DNA of 29,672 nt, from positions 1 to 29,672 of the forward strand of contig JAWQRM010000126.1 of the NCBI GenBank assembly GCA_033557675.1. The letters run 5' to 3'. A model generated the notes under the pieces. It was not told the DNA's origin. It saw nothing but the letters and a program-made list of their open reading frames with translations, and did not search any database. Below, piece by piece: positions 9,105-18,977 of the stretch (position 1 is its first letter; each line of letters opens with the position of its first letter). This DNA comes from Coptodactyla brooksi (taxonomy: Eukaryota > Arthropoda > Insecta > Coleoptera > Scarabaeidae). A program made the translations under genes and the position numbers.

Positions 9105-10261
9105 ATTGTTCGTGTCTGCAAAGAAAAAATAAATCAGTTAAATTTAGATCCTCAGATTACAAGAACTAAAAGCAGATATAGCGCGCGTAAAACCGGAATG
9201 AGGTTAAGAAAGTTAATATGGTTAATACAAACTCAGGTTTAGGTTGCATTATACTTACTTTGCGAATTTATAGTAGGAGGCACCCACAGGAATAATCTTT
9301 AATTAGCGTTCTTCGGTTTTAATCGCTTACACTATAACACTAACCTACAATATAATAGAACAATTTGCACTTATATATCATGAGCTAAGCGTCTGACACA
9401 ACACTAGAAATAAATTGACACCAACTAAAATATTAAGTTGTCTCAGTAGGTGATATAGACAAAGTCGTAGGCTACACTAGAAACAGTTTCCTAAACCTTT
9501 ACTTTATCCACATCACGCACAAATAACAAGATATTTGCTAGTAATAAACGGTCAAGTCGGGTATTGCAACCCCTTTCTTGGGCAACTCAATCAAAACATC
9601 CTTTAAGTAAAGTTTCCGTCCGTAAAGCTAGATAAATAAATAATATTTTCGGACCGTTATGGGCTTCCGGTGGCGATAAGCAAGTTTTCAAAATTGATTT
9701 TACAACATCAAGACGTGCTTTGTCGAATAGCATAAGAATTTTGCAAAGCGGGGATGCTCCTCTTGACCGAAAACGCCCCCGCAGCTACCGTATTGGTGTC
9801 ATTTAATTAATAAATATAAAAAATCTTTTGTTAAAATATTTAGATAATGATAAATATCTAAAATATTTAGATATGTTAATGATATAGATAAAGATTTAAA
9901 CCTAAGTAGGTTTAAATGTTATACAATAATTATCAAAATTTGAATTTTTCTTTCCCAACGTTTTCTGGACCACCGCCCCCTTTGTAAGAAAAAAAAACCC
10001 ATTACAGTTAGTACCAAATGTTGATATATGGTTGCATATTATCTATACCTATTTTATCTGCCTATCTATCTATTAAAAGTCACAAAGTAGAAATTAATTA
10101 AAGCAATTATCAAATGTAGTCAGAAGTTGGTTATTGAAAAGTTAAAAATAAGCACAAAATCAATAAGAATTGAAAAAAAAATAATGAGACGGTTAAAGTT
10201 GGTGGAGTTGTAACAATTTGTCAATGTGGGATTCCAATTTCGTTAACATCGCAGTTGCCAC
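9105..10261. other. No recognisable gene; two palindromes
   Basis: This is AT-rich spacer that could include untranslated or terminal sequence of the neighbouring hAT copies. It holds the palindromes ATATCTAAA/TTTAGATAT (9854-9874) and ATTTAAACCTA/TAGGTTTAAAT (9894-9917). No hAT terminal inverted repeat could be confirmed. Confidence 0.5.
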
Positions 10262-10672
10262 ATTCAGTGATGTGCCACTTTCTGAATTTTATTATTAGTA
10301 CCGTGTTGGTTATGAATTCTACAAGTTTTTCTTTTAAATTCGATTATTCTGGTATGTCTCATGCATATAAAGCATTAAGAACTTCCAAGCGTTAGCAGTG
10401 AATAACTAGATCTTGCTTATAATGTGGGAAAGTGACTATATTCACCTTTACCTAGATTTCGTTGGAAAAGAAGAAGTTTTCCTACAAAAGTAGCTATGAC
10501 GTTTTTGCTTTTAATTAAATTCAACTCGTCGCCTTGCAATTGTAAATTAACTTAATTAAATATTGTAAACATTCTATGAAATAAACCATGTCAGTTTTAG
10601 ATGTAATCAGGTTTTCATGCAGTTTTTCGTTTATGTTTTCAAGAAAATCCAGTACTGAGTCAAATAGAATGA
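10262..10672 (-). pseudogene. Second ZBED5-like hAT transposase remnant
   Basis: The minus strand reads FDSVLDFLENINEKLHENLI and then TSKTDMVYFIECLQYLI, the counterpart of FDSVLQFLESKDNNLRLNLI in the copy at 7776-9104. A frame change leads to LQGDELNLIKSKNVIATFVG and KLLLFQRNLGKGEYSHFP, again matching the first copy. Further on, KEKLVEFITNTVLIIKFRKW resembles the region past the point where the first copy is truncated. The two copies therefore sample overlapping parts of one family. Stops and shifts are frequent and no N-terminus is visible. Confidence 0.75.
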
Positions 10673-11007
10673 AAACGATTTAAATAAATTAACTTTTCAG
10701 CAGGTTTATAGATAGTTATAAAAACAATGATTACGATCATTTCTACCACTTTCACTCACGAATATAGACTATCAGCGAAGTACACAAACATAATAAGAAT
10801 AATTGAATGATGTGAACTATTTATATCGTAACATTTATTCTCTACGATACAATTTAAAAAATATAAACTACGTTAATAAAGGTAAGTTCTTCATATTATT
10901 CTTATTCCTCATTATACAATTTATTTTTAGAAGAAAAAAAAACTTAGCTGTATGTAATTGTCGAACAGCACCAACTTTGTGTTTATTATTTATTTATTAT
11001 TATTAAG
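10673..11007. other. No recognisable gene
   Basis: This is AT-rich sequence between the hAT remnant and the large palindrome. The plus frame at 10803-11006 is a chance-like frame rich in Ile, Asn and Tyr without a domain. Confidence 0.5.
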
Positions 11008-11118
11008 ATCAAACACAGCATCATAATCTCTTAAATCAATACTCGTAAGAACAACGGAGTAAATTGGCAGTTTATCAATAGCAATCAAATACTACATCAC
11101 TTGATTTATCAACGCGAA

Positions 11119-11238
11119 ATGGCAAGTAATAATAATACAGACATAAATAATGATTCATATCAAGTTGGGAGACATGATAATCAAATTCCCGAGGAACACT
11201 TGGAAGTAAATGATATCAATACGACTAAAGCCGATTAA
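11119..11238 (+). pseudogene. Short ORF remnant shared by both palindrome arms
   Basis: This 39-residue frame begins MASNNNTDINNDSYQ, contains HDNQIPEEH and ends TTKAD. The right arm encodes the inverted counterpart (17436-17251) with NNNRTDINNDSYQIKAHDNQ, ending MTKAD at the same stop. I do not recognise the family; it is Asn/Asp-rich and hydrophilic. The shared stop suggests the tail of a former longer protein. It may belong to the element that formed the palindrome. Confidence 0.35.
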
Positions 11239-11373
11239 ACTTTAATGATACCGATCTAAATTTACAAGACGGAAATGTATTTGTAAATTGAATTTTTGAA
11301 TTAAATGAAAATTAAACCGATAAGATATACATTTCAATTGCTTAATACAGTGAGCAGGAATAATATTTCTTTT

Positions 11374-11616
11374 AACAACGAAAACGATCCATTTTTGAAA
11401 TGAATGATAACTAGTGATGATAAGTTGATTGTTTACAACAGCATCAATCGAAAAAGATCGTGGAGGAAAAGAAAAACTGAATTTGGTGGAATTAGAAAGG
11501 CGTAGTGTCTTTTAAGCTGCTTCCTGCGAACCAAACGATTAATTCAGATGCGTACTGTAAACAACTAGTGAAGTTGAATGAAGCAATCAGAGAAAAATGT
11601 GAGAGAAAATTGCAAG
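11374..11616 (+). pseudogene. mariner transposase fragment in left palindrome arm
   Basis: mariner transposases cut and paste DNA using a DD34D catalytic triad. The frame reads NNENDPFLK, a stop, then MITSDDKLIVYNSINRKRSW, the block around the first catalytic Asp (usually TGDEKW). After a frame change it reads KLLPANQTINSDAYCKQLVK and LNEAIREK, the mariner block before the second Asp. Neither the second nor the third catalytic Asp follows, so the fragment ends before the active site is complete. The inverted counterpart lies at 16829-17096. Confidence 0.75.
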
Positions 11617-13230
11617 TACTTATTTTTCATAAATAGTTTCACAGTTATTTGACCTCAAGTTGAAAAATCCAAGGTTTTATACGCGAAATTTCACAGGCTG
11701 TATGAAGTCCAATTGTCATAATTTTTTATTGCTGCGTTGTTACACTTGTCCTTAATGTATGTTGGTATTGCTAACCATATTGTATATGGTATTGATGCTT
11801 ACTCTGTAGATTGAAAAAAATTAAATCAGAACCTGCATACGGTAAGACTGGTACAGCAGAAATATATAATATATTTATATATCATTAGTATTCATTATTG
11901 ATATATAAATATATTAATATTCATCATTGATAACCAAGAAAAAATAATATTAGGCAAACAATAAAAAAATTCATCTCAAACACACAACTTTCGAAATAAA
12001 CTTTTTAACAAATTATAAAAATACATATAGTTGAAAATCAGCAGTTCAAGATGGTACCCAATATTTTTGATATAAATATTTAACATTACACGAATACACG
12101 GCAGATGAACAAGAAAGTTGACAATCAATTTCAGAACATTGCAAAGAGCGGCAAGGCTCGGTTATTACAAACCAAGCCAGATGCATTAAACGTAATACTT
12201 CACCAGTTTAGATAAGTGATCAAAAAGCCACTGACTCATTACAACAAACTGGCTTATCAAAATATTGGATATATATAGAATCGATAATAAAATAATAATG
12301 TTTCTAAATAAATTTTTGCCAGCATGGAAGACAATGTTAGTAATTAATATAAATAACAAACTAACTTTGTCGAATACAATAAATAATACTATTAGTTACC
12401 TATGGTTCCACTTACGTTTGAATGGTTTATCTTAGAATAATTAAATGAACTAATTAGAACAAAATCGCGCCGTTTATTAGTTAGTTCCTTAATTCACGAT
12501 GAAATACAAAGAAATTTATTTTCTTAGAGTTTTCTGCTTGTCGTTCGCTGATCCTGAGTATTGTATATTATTTTACGACGGATGATTCAAGGCGCTACTA
12601 ATCTTGACTTCATCCAAAAGAAATCGAGTATTTTCCTATTTAAATGGTATAAATTAATAATTGGAAATGAACACCTCTAAGGTATAAAAACAAAATCTTA
12701 TCTTGGACTATTAGATGTAAAGCCGCTCTAAGCATGGCACAAATTCTAACCAATCACAGTTGGGGGCCTGTCCTTATCGTTATAATCTACGTTACATTGC
12801 GCGCAAATTTCTGTTGCGTATATCTAGGGTTCTAAATTGTTAGCATTGCGTTCCTTCTTATCGGTAGTATTTTGATTTATCACTTTGTGTTACTTGCGCT
12901 TTTTTGCAACTTGTTTTTTTTCATCGATAATTGTCTCCGGTGGTGTTAGTATTCTTAAGTATTCTCTGTCATTACCATTATTAAAATTGTCAATTTTATT
13001 AGGAATGGTTTGATTTGCTCCGGATACTGCTGTATGTTATTAGGTATGAAAGAGGCTGAAAAGCGGGTGTTCTAATAAAGTCTAAAGGCTATCCAGACTA
13101 GACAAAGTTGTGGATTTGGTACCCTTGGCTTCGTAACGAAGTTAAATTGTTACCACCACATAAAAATTGGAAAATACCTGCTCAACGCACGTATTGCTAA
13201 CTAGGTTAGGATTATCCGACGCGTTGAGGA

Positions 13231-13274
13231 CTCCTGATGATGTTAACTTGGTTAGCGAAACGCGCTGTCAGGAG
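13231..13274 (+). ncRNA. Hammerhead-like PLE motif at the palindrome centre
   Basis: CTGATGA (13234-13240) is followed by one extra T, then stem II GTTAAC/GTTAGC (13242-13247 and 13251-13256, one G-T wobble) with loop TTG, then GAAA (13257-13260), a minimal AC/GT stem III around GCGCT, and GTC (13267-13269). Instead of a clean stem I, the flanks form a competing pairing TCCTGA/TCAGGA (13232-13237 and 13268-13273) that would sequester part of the CUGAUGA box. It lies in the roughly 260-bp spacer between the two palindrome arms. Confidence 0.55.
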
Positions 13275-13290
13275 ACAAAATTTCTGGAAT

Positions 13291-14013
13291 AAATGAAACC
13301 ATTTCTAATAAAGTTGACAATTTTAATAATGAAGAAACAGAAACTGGCTGTAAAACTCGGAGTAAAACAAAGTGATAAATAAAAATAGACATAGCCAAAA
13401 GAAATCTACGCCCAGTGTGATGTAGATTATAACGATAAGAACGGGCCCCTAACTGTGATTGGCTAGAGTGTGTGCAATGCTTAGCGTGGCTTCATATCCA
13501 GTAGCTCAAGATAAGGTTTTATTTTTGTACCTTACGTGTATTCATTTCCAATTATTAATTTATACCATTTAAGTAATAAAATAGTTTATTTCTTTTGGAT
13601 GGAATGAACACTAGTAGTGTCTTGAATACTAGTCTATTGGAAATGTGATATTCCATTAAATGTAACATTACATCCTCAAAAGAAGATTTAATGCACATTT
13701 TTTAATTTCGCCCTAAATAGTTGATGTAATTGTTCTAAAACAAAGTTCTAAGACAAATATAAGCAGATCCATAGATGACCAATAGCATTATTTAATGTAT
13801 TTGAAAAAGAGTTCGTTATTTATATTAACTACAAGCATTGTCCTTCCTGCTGACATAAATTTATTTAGAAACGTTATTTTATTATCGATTCTGTGAATCC
13901 AATATTTTGATAAGCCCGTTTGTGGTAATGAGTCGTTGGCCTTCTGATCATTTATCTAATCTATTGAGGCATTGCGTTTATTACATATAATATATTATTA
14001 CAACCGTTCTTTA
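13291..14013 (-). repeat. Right palindrome arm, inner segment
   Basis: This is the reverse complement of about 12170-13030 of the left arm. It ends at 14013 with CCGTTCTTTA, where a PLE has been inserted; the arm continues at 16047. The intact order of the left arm (outer part running directly into inner part) shows that the two right-arm segments were once contiguous. Confidence 0.85.
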
Positions 14014-14128
14014 CAACAAACTAAGGAGCCTATTTGCCCACTAATTAAGCAATTGAAAAGGATGGTTATTGGGTAATTTACGAGGAAAACCAAAAGTTGG
14101 TATGAACGACCTTTTTATTTAAGCCAAT

Positions 14129-14157
14129 AGTTCGTTGACAATTTCCAGCTTCTTCAG
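14129..14157 (-). ncRNA. Decayed hammerhead-like motif, PLE left copy
   Basis: On the minus strand CTGAAGA (14157-14151) precedes one extra base, GCTGG and then TCAACGAA, the counterpart of the plus-strand motif at 15935. One A of the GAAA core and part of stem II are lost. It is a remnant only. Confidence 0.45.
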
Positions 14158-14539
14158 GGCAACAAAAGCACATGTTCGATTAGTATAACACAAGCAAAAA
14201 CATTGATCAACTCACCAAAATAAGTGGCCTACCTGATCACAAAGTAGCAGTCACCGCAATAATTCATTGAAACCAATAAAAGCTTTACATAATAAGTGAA
14301 TACTTTAAAAAATATGGACAAGGACTACTGCCAACAAGCGACAGTAGAAGAATGACAAAAGGGCTAAAGAACAACTATCAACTAACGCGTACCTAAGTTA
14401 CCAACATAAGACCCTAGATAATAGGGGGCGCGTATTATTTGAATAAGAATTGGAACTAAGAAGTTAAAAAACTTGCATTACCCAAATTATCACTATTGTT
14501 TAAATTAACTTGATTAAAATCATTAGTATTAACATTTAA

Positions 14540-14690
14540 TGGAAAATTATATGTTAAATCCTTCACATGAGACAGTAAGTTCATTGTATGGGGAATAGTT
14601 TGAATAGCTGCCATCTCGAAAAATAATCTTTCGCGTAAAACATCTTTTTTAAAGGAATTTTAACTTCATCAAAATTCATGCTATGTTTAT
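14540..14690 (-). pseudogene. PLE endonuclease C-terminal remnant, inverted copy
   Basis: The minus strand reads KHSMNFDEVKI, then ERLFFEMAAIQTIPHTMN and VKDL, which parallels SMNFDEVKILFKKDVLCERL in the plus-strand copy (15465 onward). Only the tail after the GIY-YIG core is present, and reading frames change within it. Confidence 0.7.
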
Positions 14691-14724
14691 TAACACTAAC
14701 ATATGTTTGTTATCACTAACATAC

Positions 14725-15614
14725 ATGGGTTCTCCACTAAGTCCAATTTTAGCTAACATTACATTAGATTACCTTACTTTTGAATAAAGTTTTGCCCTTA
14801 CTACCAGTGCAGCCAGGTTTCATTAAGAAATATGTTGCTGATATTGTCTTAACATTGCCGCCAGAAAATATAGATGACCTAACCCACTAATTCTGGCAGG
14901 TATCTCAATTTTCATTCAGATCATCATTCCATCATCATCCCATAAATCAGAAAATAAATATTGTCACACAAATGAAAAATAGAATATTAAAGCTATCTAG
15001 TAACATATATCACACACAAACTCTTAATAAACTTTATAATATTTTCAGCAATAACGGTTATCCAAAGCATCTTTTGAAAAAACTAATTTACAATACTCCT
15101 CAAAGCAGAGTTGTCACAGATGTATTAATTCTCCCTCAACAGATAGTTTATAAAAAGTTTTCTTTTATTCCTGGTCTGTCTGGCCCCATCTCGAAAATTT
15201 TCAATGTCGAAGGACTTCAAACAGCTTACTATAATTTAGAGGTGGTCAGTAGCTTCTTTATTAAGCTTAAACAAAGAAAACCCAACGGAAAAGATGTCAG
15301 GAGCGGTTTATTGCATTCCTCGTATGAATTGCGAAATGCAATACGTGGGCCAAACTAAAGGTTGGCTATGCAACCGTATGAAGTAACATCAACTTGACAT
15401 AAGGAATGGTAACTCTAAAGGTGCATTGATGCGACATGTTAGTGGTAATAAATATAGCATGAATTTTGATGAAGTTAAAATTCTTTTTAAAAAAGATGTT
15501 TTATGCGAAAGATTATTTTTCGAGATGGTAGCTATTCAAACATTTCCCCTTACAATGAACATGCGGTCTGATGCGAAGGATTTAAGTAACATACAGTTTT
15601 CTATTAAATGTTAA
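14725..15614 (+). pseudogene. Penelope-like element reverse transcriptase and GIY-YIG endonuclease remnant
   Basis: From 14725 the frame reads MGSPLSPILANITLDYL, the G-SP-SP block of reverse transcriptases, then a stop and frame change. KKYVADIVL follows (14825-14848), occupying the YVDD catalytic site with Ala in place of the first Asp. HHPINQKINIVTQMKNRILK and NNGYPKHLLKKLIYN are the PLE thumb region. Another shift near 15300 leads to the endonuclease: GAVYCIP (15300 onward, GIY motif), YVGQTKGWL (15342 onward, YIG motif), a stop at 15384-15386, HQLDIRNGN, ALMRHV, then ERLFFEMVAIQ with the expected late Glu, ending at 15614. The family and domain order are clear. Mutated catalytic residue, stops and shifts show it is inactive, and the reverse-transcriptase N-terminus is absent. 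Confidence 0.85.
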
Positions 15615-15934
15615 TACTAATGATTTTAACGAAGTTAATTTATACAATAGTGATGATTTGGGTAATGCAAATTTTTAACCTCTTAGTTCCAATTCATATT
15701 CAAATAATTCGCGCCTCTTATTATCTAGAGTCTTATGTTGGTAACTACTGTCGTTTGTTGGGAGTAGTCCTTGTCCACATTTTGTAAATTATTCACTTAT
15801 TATGTAAAGTTTTTATTGGTTTCAATGATTTATTGCGGTGACTGCTACTTTGTGATCAGGTAGATCACTTGTTTTGGTGAGCTTATCAATGTTTTTGGTT
15901 GTTTTATACTAATCGAACATGTGCTTTTGTAGCT

Positions 15935-15962
15935 CTAAAGAAGCTGAAAATTGTCAGCGAAA
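15935..15962 (+). ncRNA. Decayed hammerhead-like motif, PLE right copy
   Basis: CTAAAGA (15935-15941; CTGAAGA in the inverted partner) is followed by one extra A, stem II GCTGA/TCAGC (15943-15947 and 15954-15958) and GAAA (15959-15962). No clear stem III or NUH cleavage site follows. Combined with its partner it suggests that this PLE family once carried the motif. Confidence 0.45.
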
Positions 15963-16046
15963 CATTGACTTAAATAAAAAGATCGTTCATAGCAACTTTT
16001 GGTTTTGCTGATGAATTACCCAATAACTATCCTATTCCGTTCTTTA

Positions 16047-17395
16047 AATATTCGTCTAAAAAATGTTGAGAACCATCTCGACATGTTGATTTCTAATTAT
16101 GTGTATTTTTATAATTTGTTCTATATCTTTCTTGTATATTACGGAATCATCCATAACATTACTTAGTATTTCGGTTTCTTTGCCTATTCAATTAGCATTT
16201 TTGTCATAATTTGTAGGTGTTAGATAGACTATTGAGAAACATTTTTGGCTTAAATTCAAAATTTTATTTTGAAATTTATGTGTTTGAGATATATCTTTTT
16301 ATTATTTACCTAATATTATTGCTTCTTGTTTAAGATTATCGACTAAAATCTCAAAATTATTTTCAAAATTTGGAGCATAATGGTCAAAATCATTATTGTG
16401 AAATATTCTGAAATCATATTTTTGCTATACCAATATTATCGTTTATGCACGTTCTGATTTAATTTTTTTGTTAAGCGACAGAGTAAGCATCGAGTATGGT
16501 TAGCAATGCCAACATACATTAAGGACAAGTGTAACAATACAACAACAAAAAATTGTGGCAATTGGACTTACACAGTCTGTGAAATTAAAAAAATCCACGT
16601 ATAAAACCTTGCATTTTTCAACTTGAGGTCAAATAATTGTGAAACTATTTATGAAAAATAAAGGAAAAGGGAGTATCTCCGATGTGATTCTCCTTTTATG
16701 TACTTGCAATTTTTGCGATCTTAGTAGGTAGATTGCGGAACTTCAGGTAATTTATGTGTAAATTTAATAGGCGCCATACAGTGTGTATAACTTTCAGTAC
16801 AAATATCTTTTATATGGATTTGCTGTTTGATTGACGTTGTTCTTTGATTGGTTCATTTAATTTCACTAGCTGTTTACAGTACGCATCTGAATTAATCGTT
16901 TGGTTTCTTGGCATCAGCTAGAAAAATAATATACATTTGTAATTCCACCAAATGGAATTGGTTACTTCTTTTGATGTAATTCAGCGTTCAAATTCATCTT
17001 TTTCTTCCACGAGTTTTTCGATTGACGTTATTGTAAACAATCCGCTTCTCATTGCCAGTTATCATTAGTTTCAAAAATGGATCGTTTTCATTATTTAAAA
17101 AAGAAATATTTGTTGTTGTGCATTTTGTTGGTTTAATTTGGATCATAAAAATTTTTTTCTGTTCTTTTTTGAAGTTTATGGTAGATTTTTATTCAATTTA
17201 CAAAAAAGTCTCCGTCTTTCTAGAAAAATTTAGATCTGTCTCATTAGAGTTTAATCGGCTTTAGTCATATCGATATTATTTATTTCTGAGTGTTTCTCGG
17301 GAATTTGATTATCATGTGCCTTAATTTGATATGAATCATTATTTATGTCTGTACGATTATTATTGTAAGAATTTTGGATGCTGTATTTGATCCTA
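16047..17395 (-). repeat. Right palindrome arm, outer segment
   Basis: This is the reverse complement of about 11008-12100 of the left arm, beginning at the PLE insertion point (16046/16047). It contains about 150 bp around 16665-16830 that the left arm lacks, so one arm has gained or lost sequence since duplication. It carries the second mariner remnant and the inverted short ORF (17251-17436, extending slightly past the arm). Confidence 0.85.
16829..17096 (-). pseudogene. mariner transposase fragment in right palindrome arm
   Basis: The minus strand reads NNENDPFLK and then ITGNEKRIVYNNVNRK, the first-Asp block of mariner with Asn replacing the catalytic Asp (TGDEKW usual). The later part contains the nucleotide equivalents of NQTINSDAYCKQLVKLNE in shifted frames. 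It is the inverted counterpart of 11374-11616, so the mariner fragment was already in place when the palindrome formed. Confidence 0.7.
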
Positions 17396-18452
17396 AATAC
17401 CTGATGCAGTTGTTCATTAAGGATTTGCAAAGACAAATCAACACGCAGGTCGACTCCAAAATTAGCTTAAACACTACTGTCTACTGTCTATATAATTACG
17501 TATACAGTTAAGGGTAATTTCTTTGTAGGAACTATTGTTGGATCTTGCCACAGAACTTTGAAAATGTAAAGTTAGTGTTGTTCAACAATTACATGAGCTG
17601 CGTGAGGCTTTATTTTCCTAAAAATAAAATTGCTTAACGAAGAATAAACTTTACGTTATTAGCGCAGTTTTGGTTTTTCTCTTTTCTTGCCGTTTTAAAC
17701 AAAATTACTTGACAGAGAATAGATTTTATTTTAAACGTTATTAATATAACGATTCTTGAATTAACGGAAAGAATCGTCATTAAATATACTTAACTTATTT
17801 ATATCACACTAAAAAATGAAAATATATATACGAAGTAGATTCAACCTTTACTAGTAAATCTTACCAGTAGTTATGGATATTTAGCTGGACATTTTTTAAA
17901 ATAATTTCTAGGGCTAATTTTTTATAATAATAAAAAACGTCCTTGTGCGATTTCTGATAGCTTTGCATAGTATGGAATTTGCTAAGAATTGAGCCAATTA
18001 GAATGGAATCGACCTCCGTCAATTCCGCCCATATATAAAATTATAATCCAAGACAGCTGTCGGCTTTATGATACTTTCATTAGTTTCGTAATTTCGTTTT
18101 GTCGTATCAAAGAATTCAAGATTATTATGCATTGCCGATAACATCATAACGTCTTTTTATCTTTCCGCATTATGGCGGAAATACTTTTGTTTTGCAGTGT
18201 GTTTTGTATTTTTTTAGAGCTTTAGGTGTCCCTTTCTTAATTTATTTTCAATGTTTCACAAATATTTGTCTATAAGTTTTGTTGATGTGCCAAAATTGCA
18301 TTTAATTGATTATATTTTTACGGGCGAGTTGAATTTCTTTTAATAATATATTAGCAGTCCATATCGCGGAAAAAATCAAATGTAGAACACACCAAATTCC
18401 ATTTCTTTAAAGTGGGAACTGCGCAAGATATCTTTCCTGAGGACAATATTAA
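17396..18452. other. No recognisable gene
   Basis: This is AT-rich sequence. An inverted pair ACGATTCTT/AAGAATCGT lies around 17740-17770. No frame has a recognisable domain. Confidence 0.5.
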
Positions 18453-18647
18453 ATGAATAAAATGTTCCTTCAACAGTTAAATGCCCTCCAAAATAAACAT
18501 TCACATGTTGCTACTCGAATGCAACATCCACAAAAGCTGAATGTTTGGACTGTTGTATTACACAAGGTGTATTGTGTAAATGTTTGGACTATTGTATTAA
18601 TGCTCATACTAATTAACCCCCTAGATCGCCAGATGTATGCCCAATGA
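18453..18647 (+). pseudogene. DDE (IS630/Tc1-mariner superfamily-like) transposase fragment
   Basis: The 64-residue frame contains QHPQKLNVW followed by NVWTIVLMLILINPLDRQMY. This fits the block HPQKVNVWAGI..IIGPF..GNLNG..Y common in insect DDE transposases that precedes the second catalytic Asp. A local tandem duplication (AATGTTTGGACT appears twice about 40 bp apart) has repeated NVWT. No catalytic residue is preserved. A short end-like sequence at 18955-18977 may be its 3' terminus. Confidence 0.45.
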
Positions 18648-18954
18648 TTTCTTTTTATGGGGATGCATTACAATTTCGAATGAGGCCATACTAAAAACGA
18701 TTCAAGCTCATAAATATATTACATTATTATTAATATTACAGTGGGTGACATTTGTAAACAATTAATTTAACTTTGTTAACTTCTGTTGCTAGGATTAGTT
18801 CATTTCAAAATTCATTTTTGTAAGGAGTAAGTTTTAGTTTGCCCATCGAATTGTTTGAAAATCAATAAACAAAACTTGCGAACCATACAACAGTTTGTGA
18901 TTGACTTTTAATGTACATCGAAATGTTTTCCGACCTGATGAATTGTGCTATTTA

Positions 18955-18977
18955 AAATGAAACATCCTGTGTATTTC
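18955..18977 (-). repeat. Possible transposon terminus
   Basis: The minus strand reads ACACAGGATGTTTCATTTTA, similar in style to the ACAGGGTGTTTCA ends of DDE transposons seen in insects. It lies 310 bp beyond the DDE fragment. The matching left terminus is not found, so the link is an inference. Confidence 0.3.

Larger units (their letters stand above)
11008..13030 (+). repeat. Left arm of a ~6.4-kb imperfect palindrome
   Basis: Reading 11008-13030 forward matches the reverse complement of 17395-16047 and then 14013-13291, with frequent substitutions and small indels (roughly 80 percent identity by eye). Anchor pairs are GATCAAACACAGCATC (11008 region) with its inverse near 17385, TAATGATTCATATCAA (near 11148) with its inverse near 17330, ACACTTGTCCTTAATGTATG (near 11741) with its inverse near 16530, GGCTTATCAAAATATTGGAT (near 12250) with its inverse near 13905, and TATAAATTAATAATTGGAAA (near 12648) with its inverse near 13550. 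The arm carries a short ORF (11119-11238) and a mariner fragment. Confidence 0.85.
14014..16036 (+). mobile_element. Penelope-like element inserted in the right arm, with 3'-end inverted duplication
   Basis: The 10-bp direct repeat CCGTTCTTTA flanks the unit (14004-14013 and 16037-16046), consistent with a PLE target duplication. Inside, the right part (14725-16036) runs in plus orientation through reverse transcriptase, endonuclease and 3' UTR. The left part (about 14050-14690) is an inverted copy of the last ~600 bp, including the endonuclease tail and 3' UTR; it carries about 50 extra bases near 14350-14400 relative to the right copy. Such a 3'-truncated inverted partner attached to the 5' end is a recurrent arrangement of PLE insertions. 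Neither copy can encode a working protein. Confidence 0.8.

Noticed and set aside
11008..17395. CRISPR array, prokaryotic inverted-repeat system or defence island
   Set aside because: The repeats are long, diverged transposon arms with eukaryotic mariner and PLE proteins. There are no regularly spaced short repeats and no Cas-like genes.
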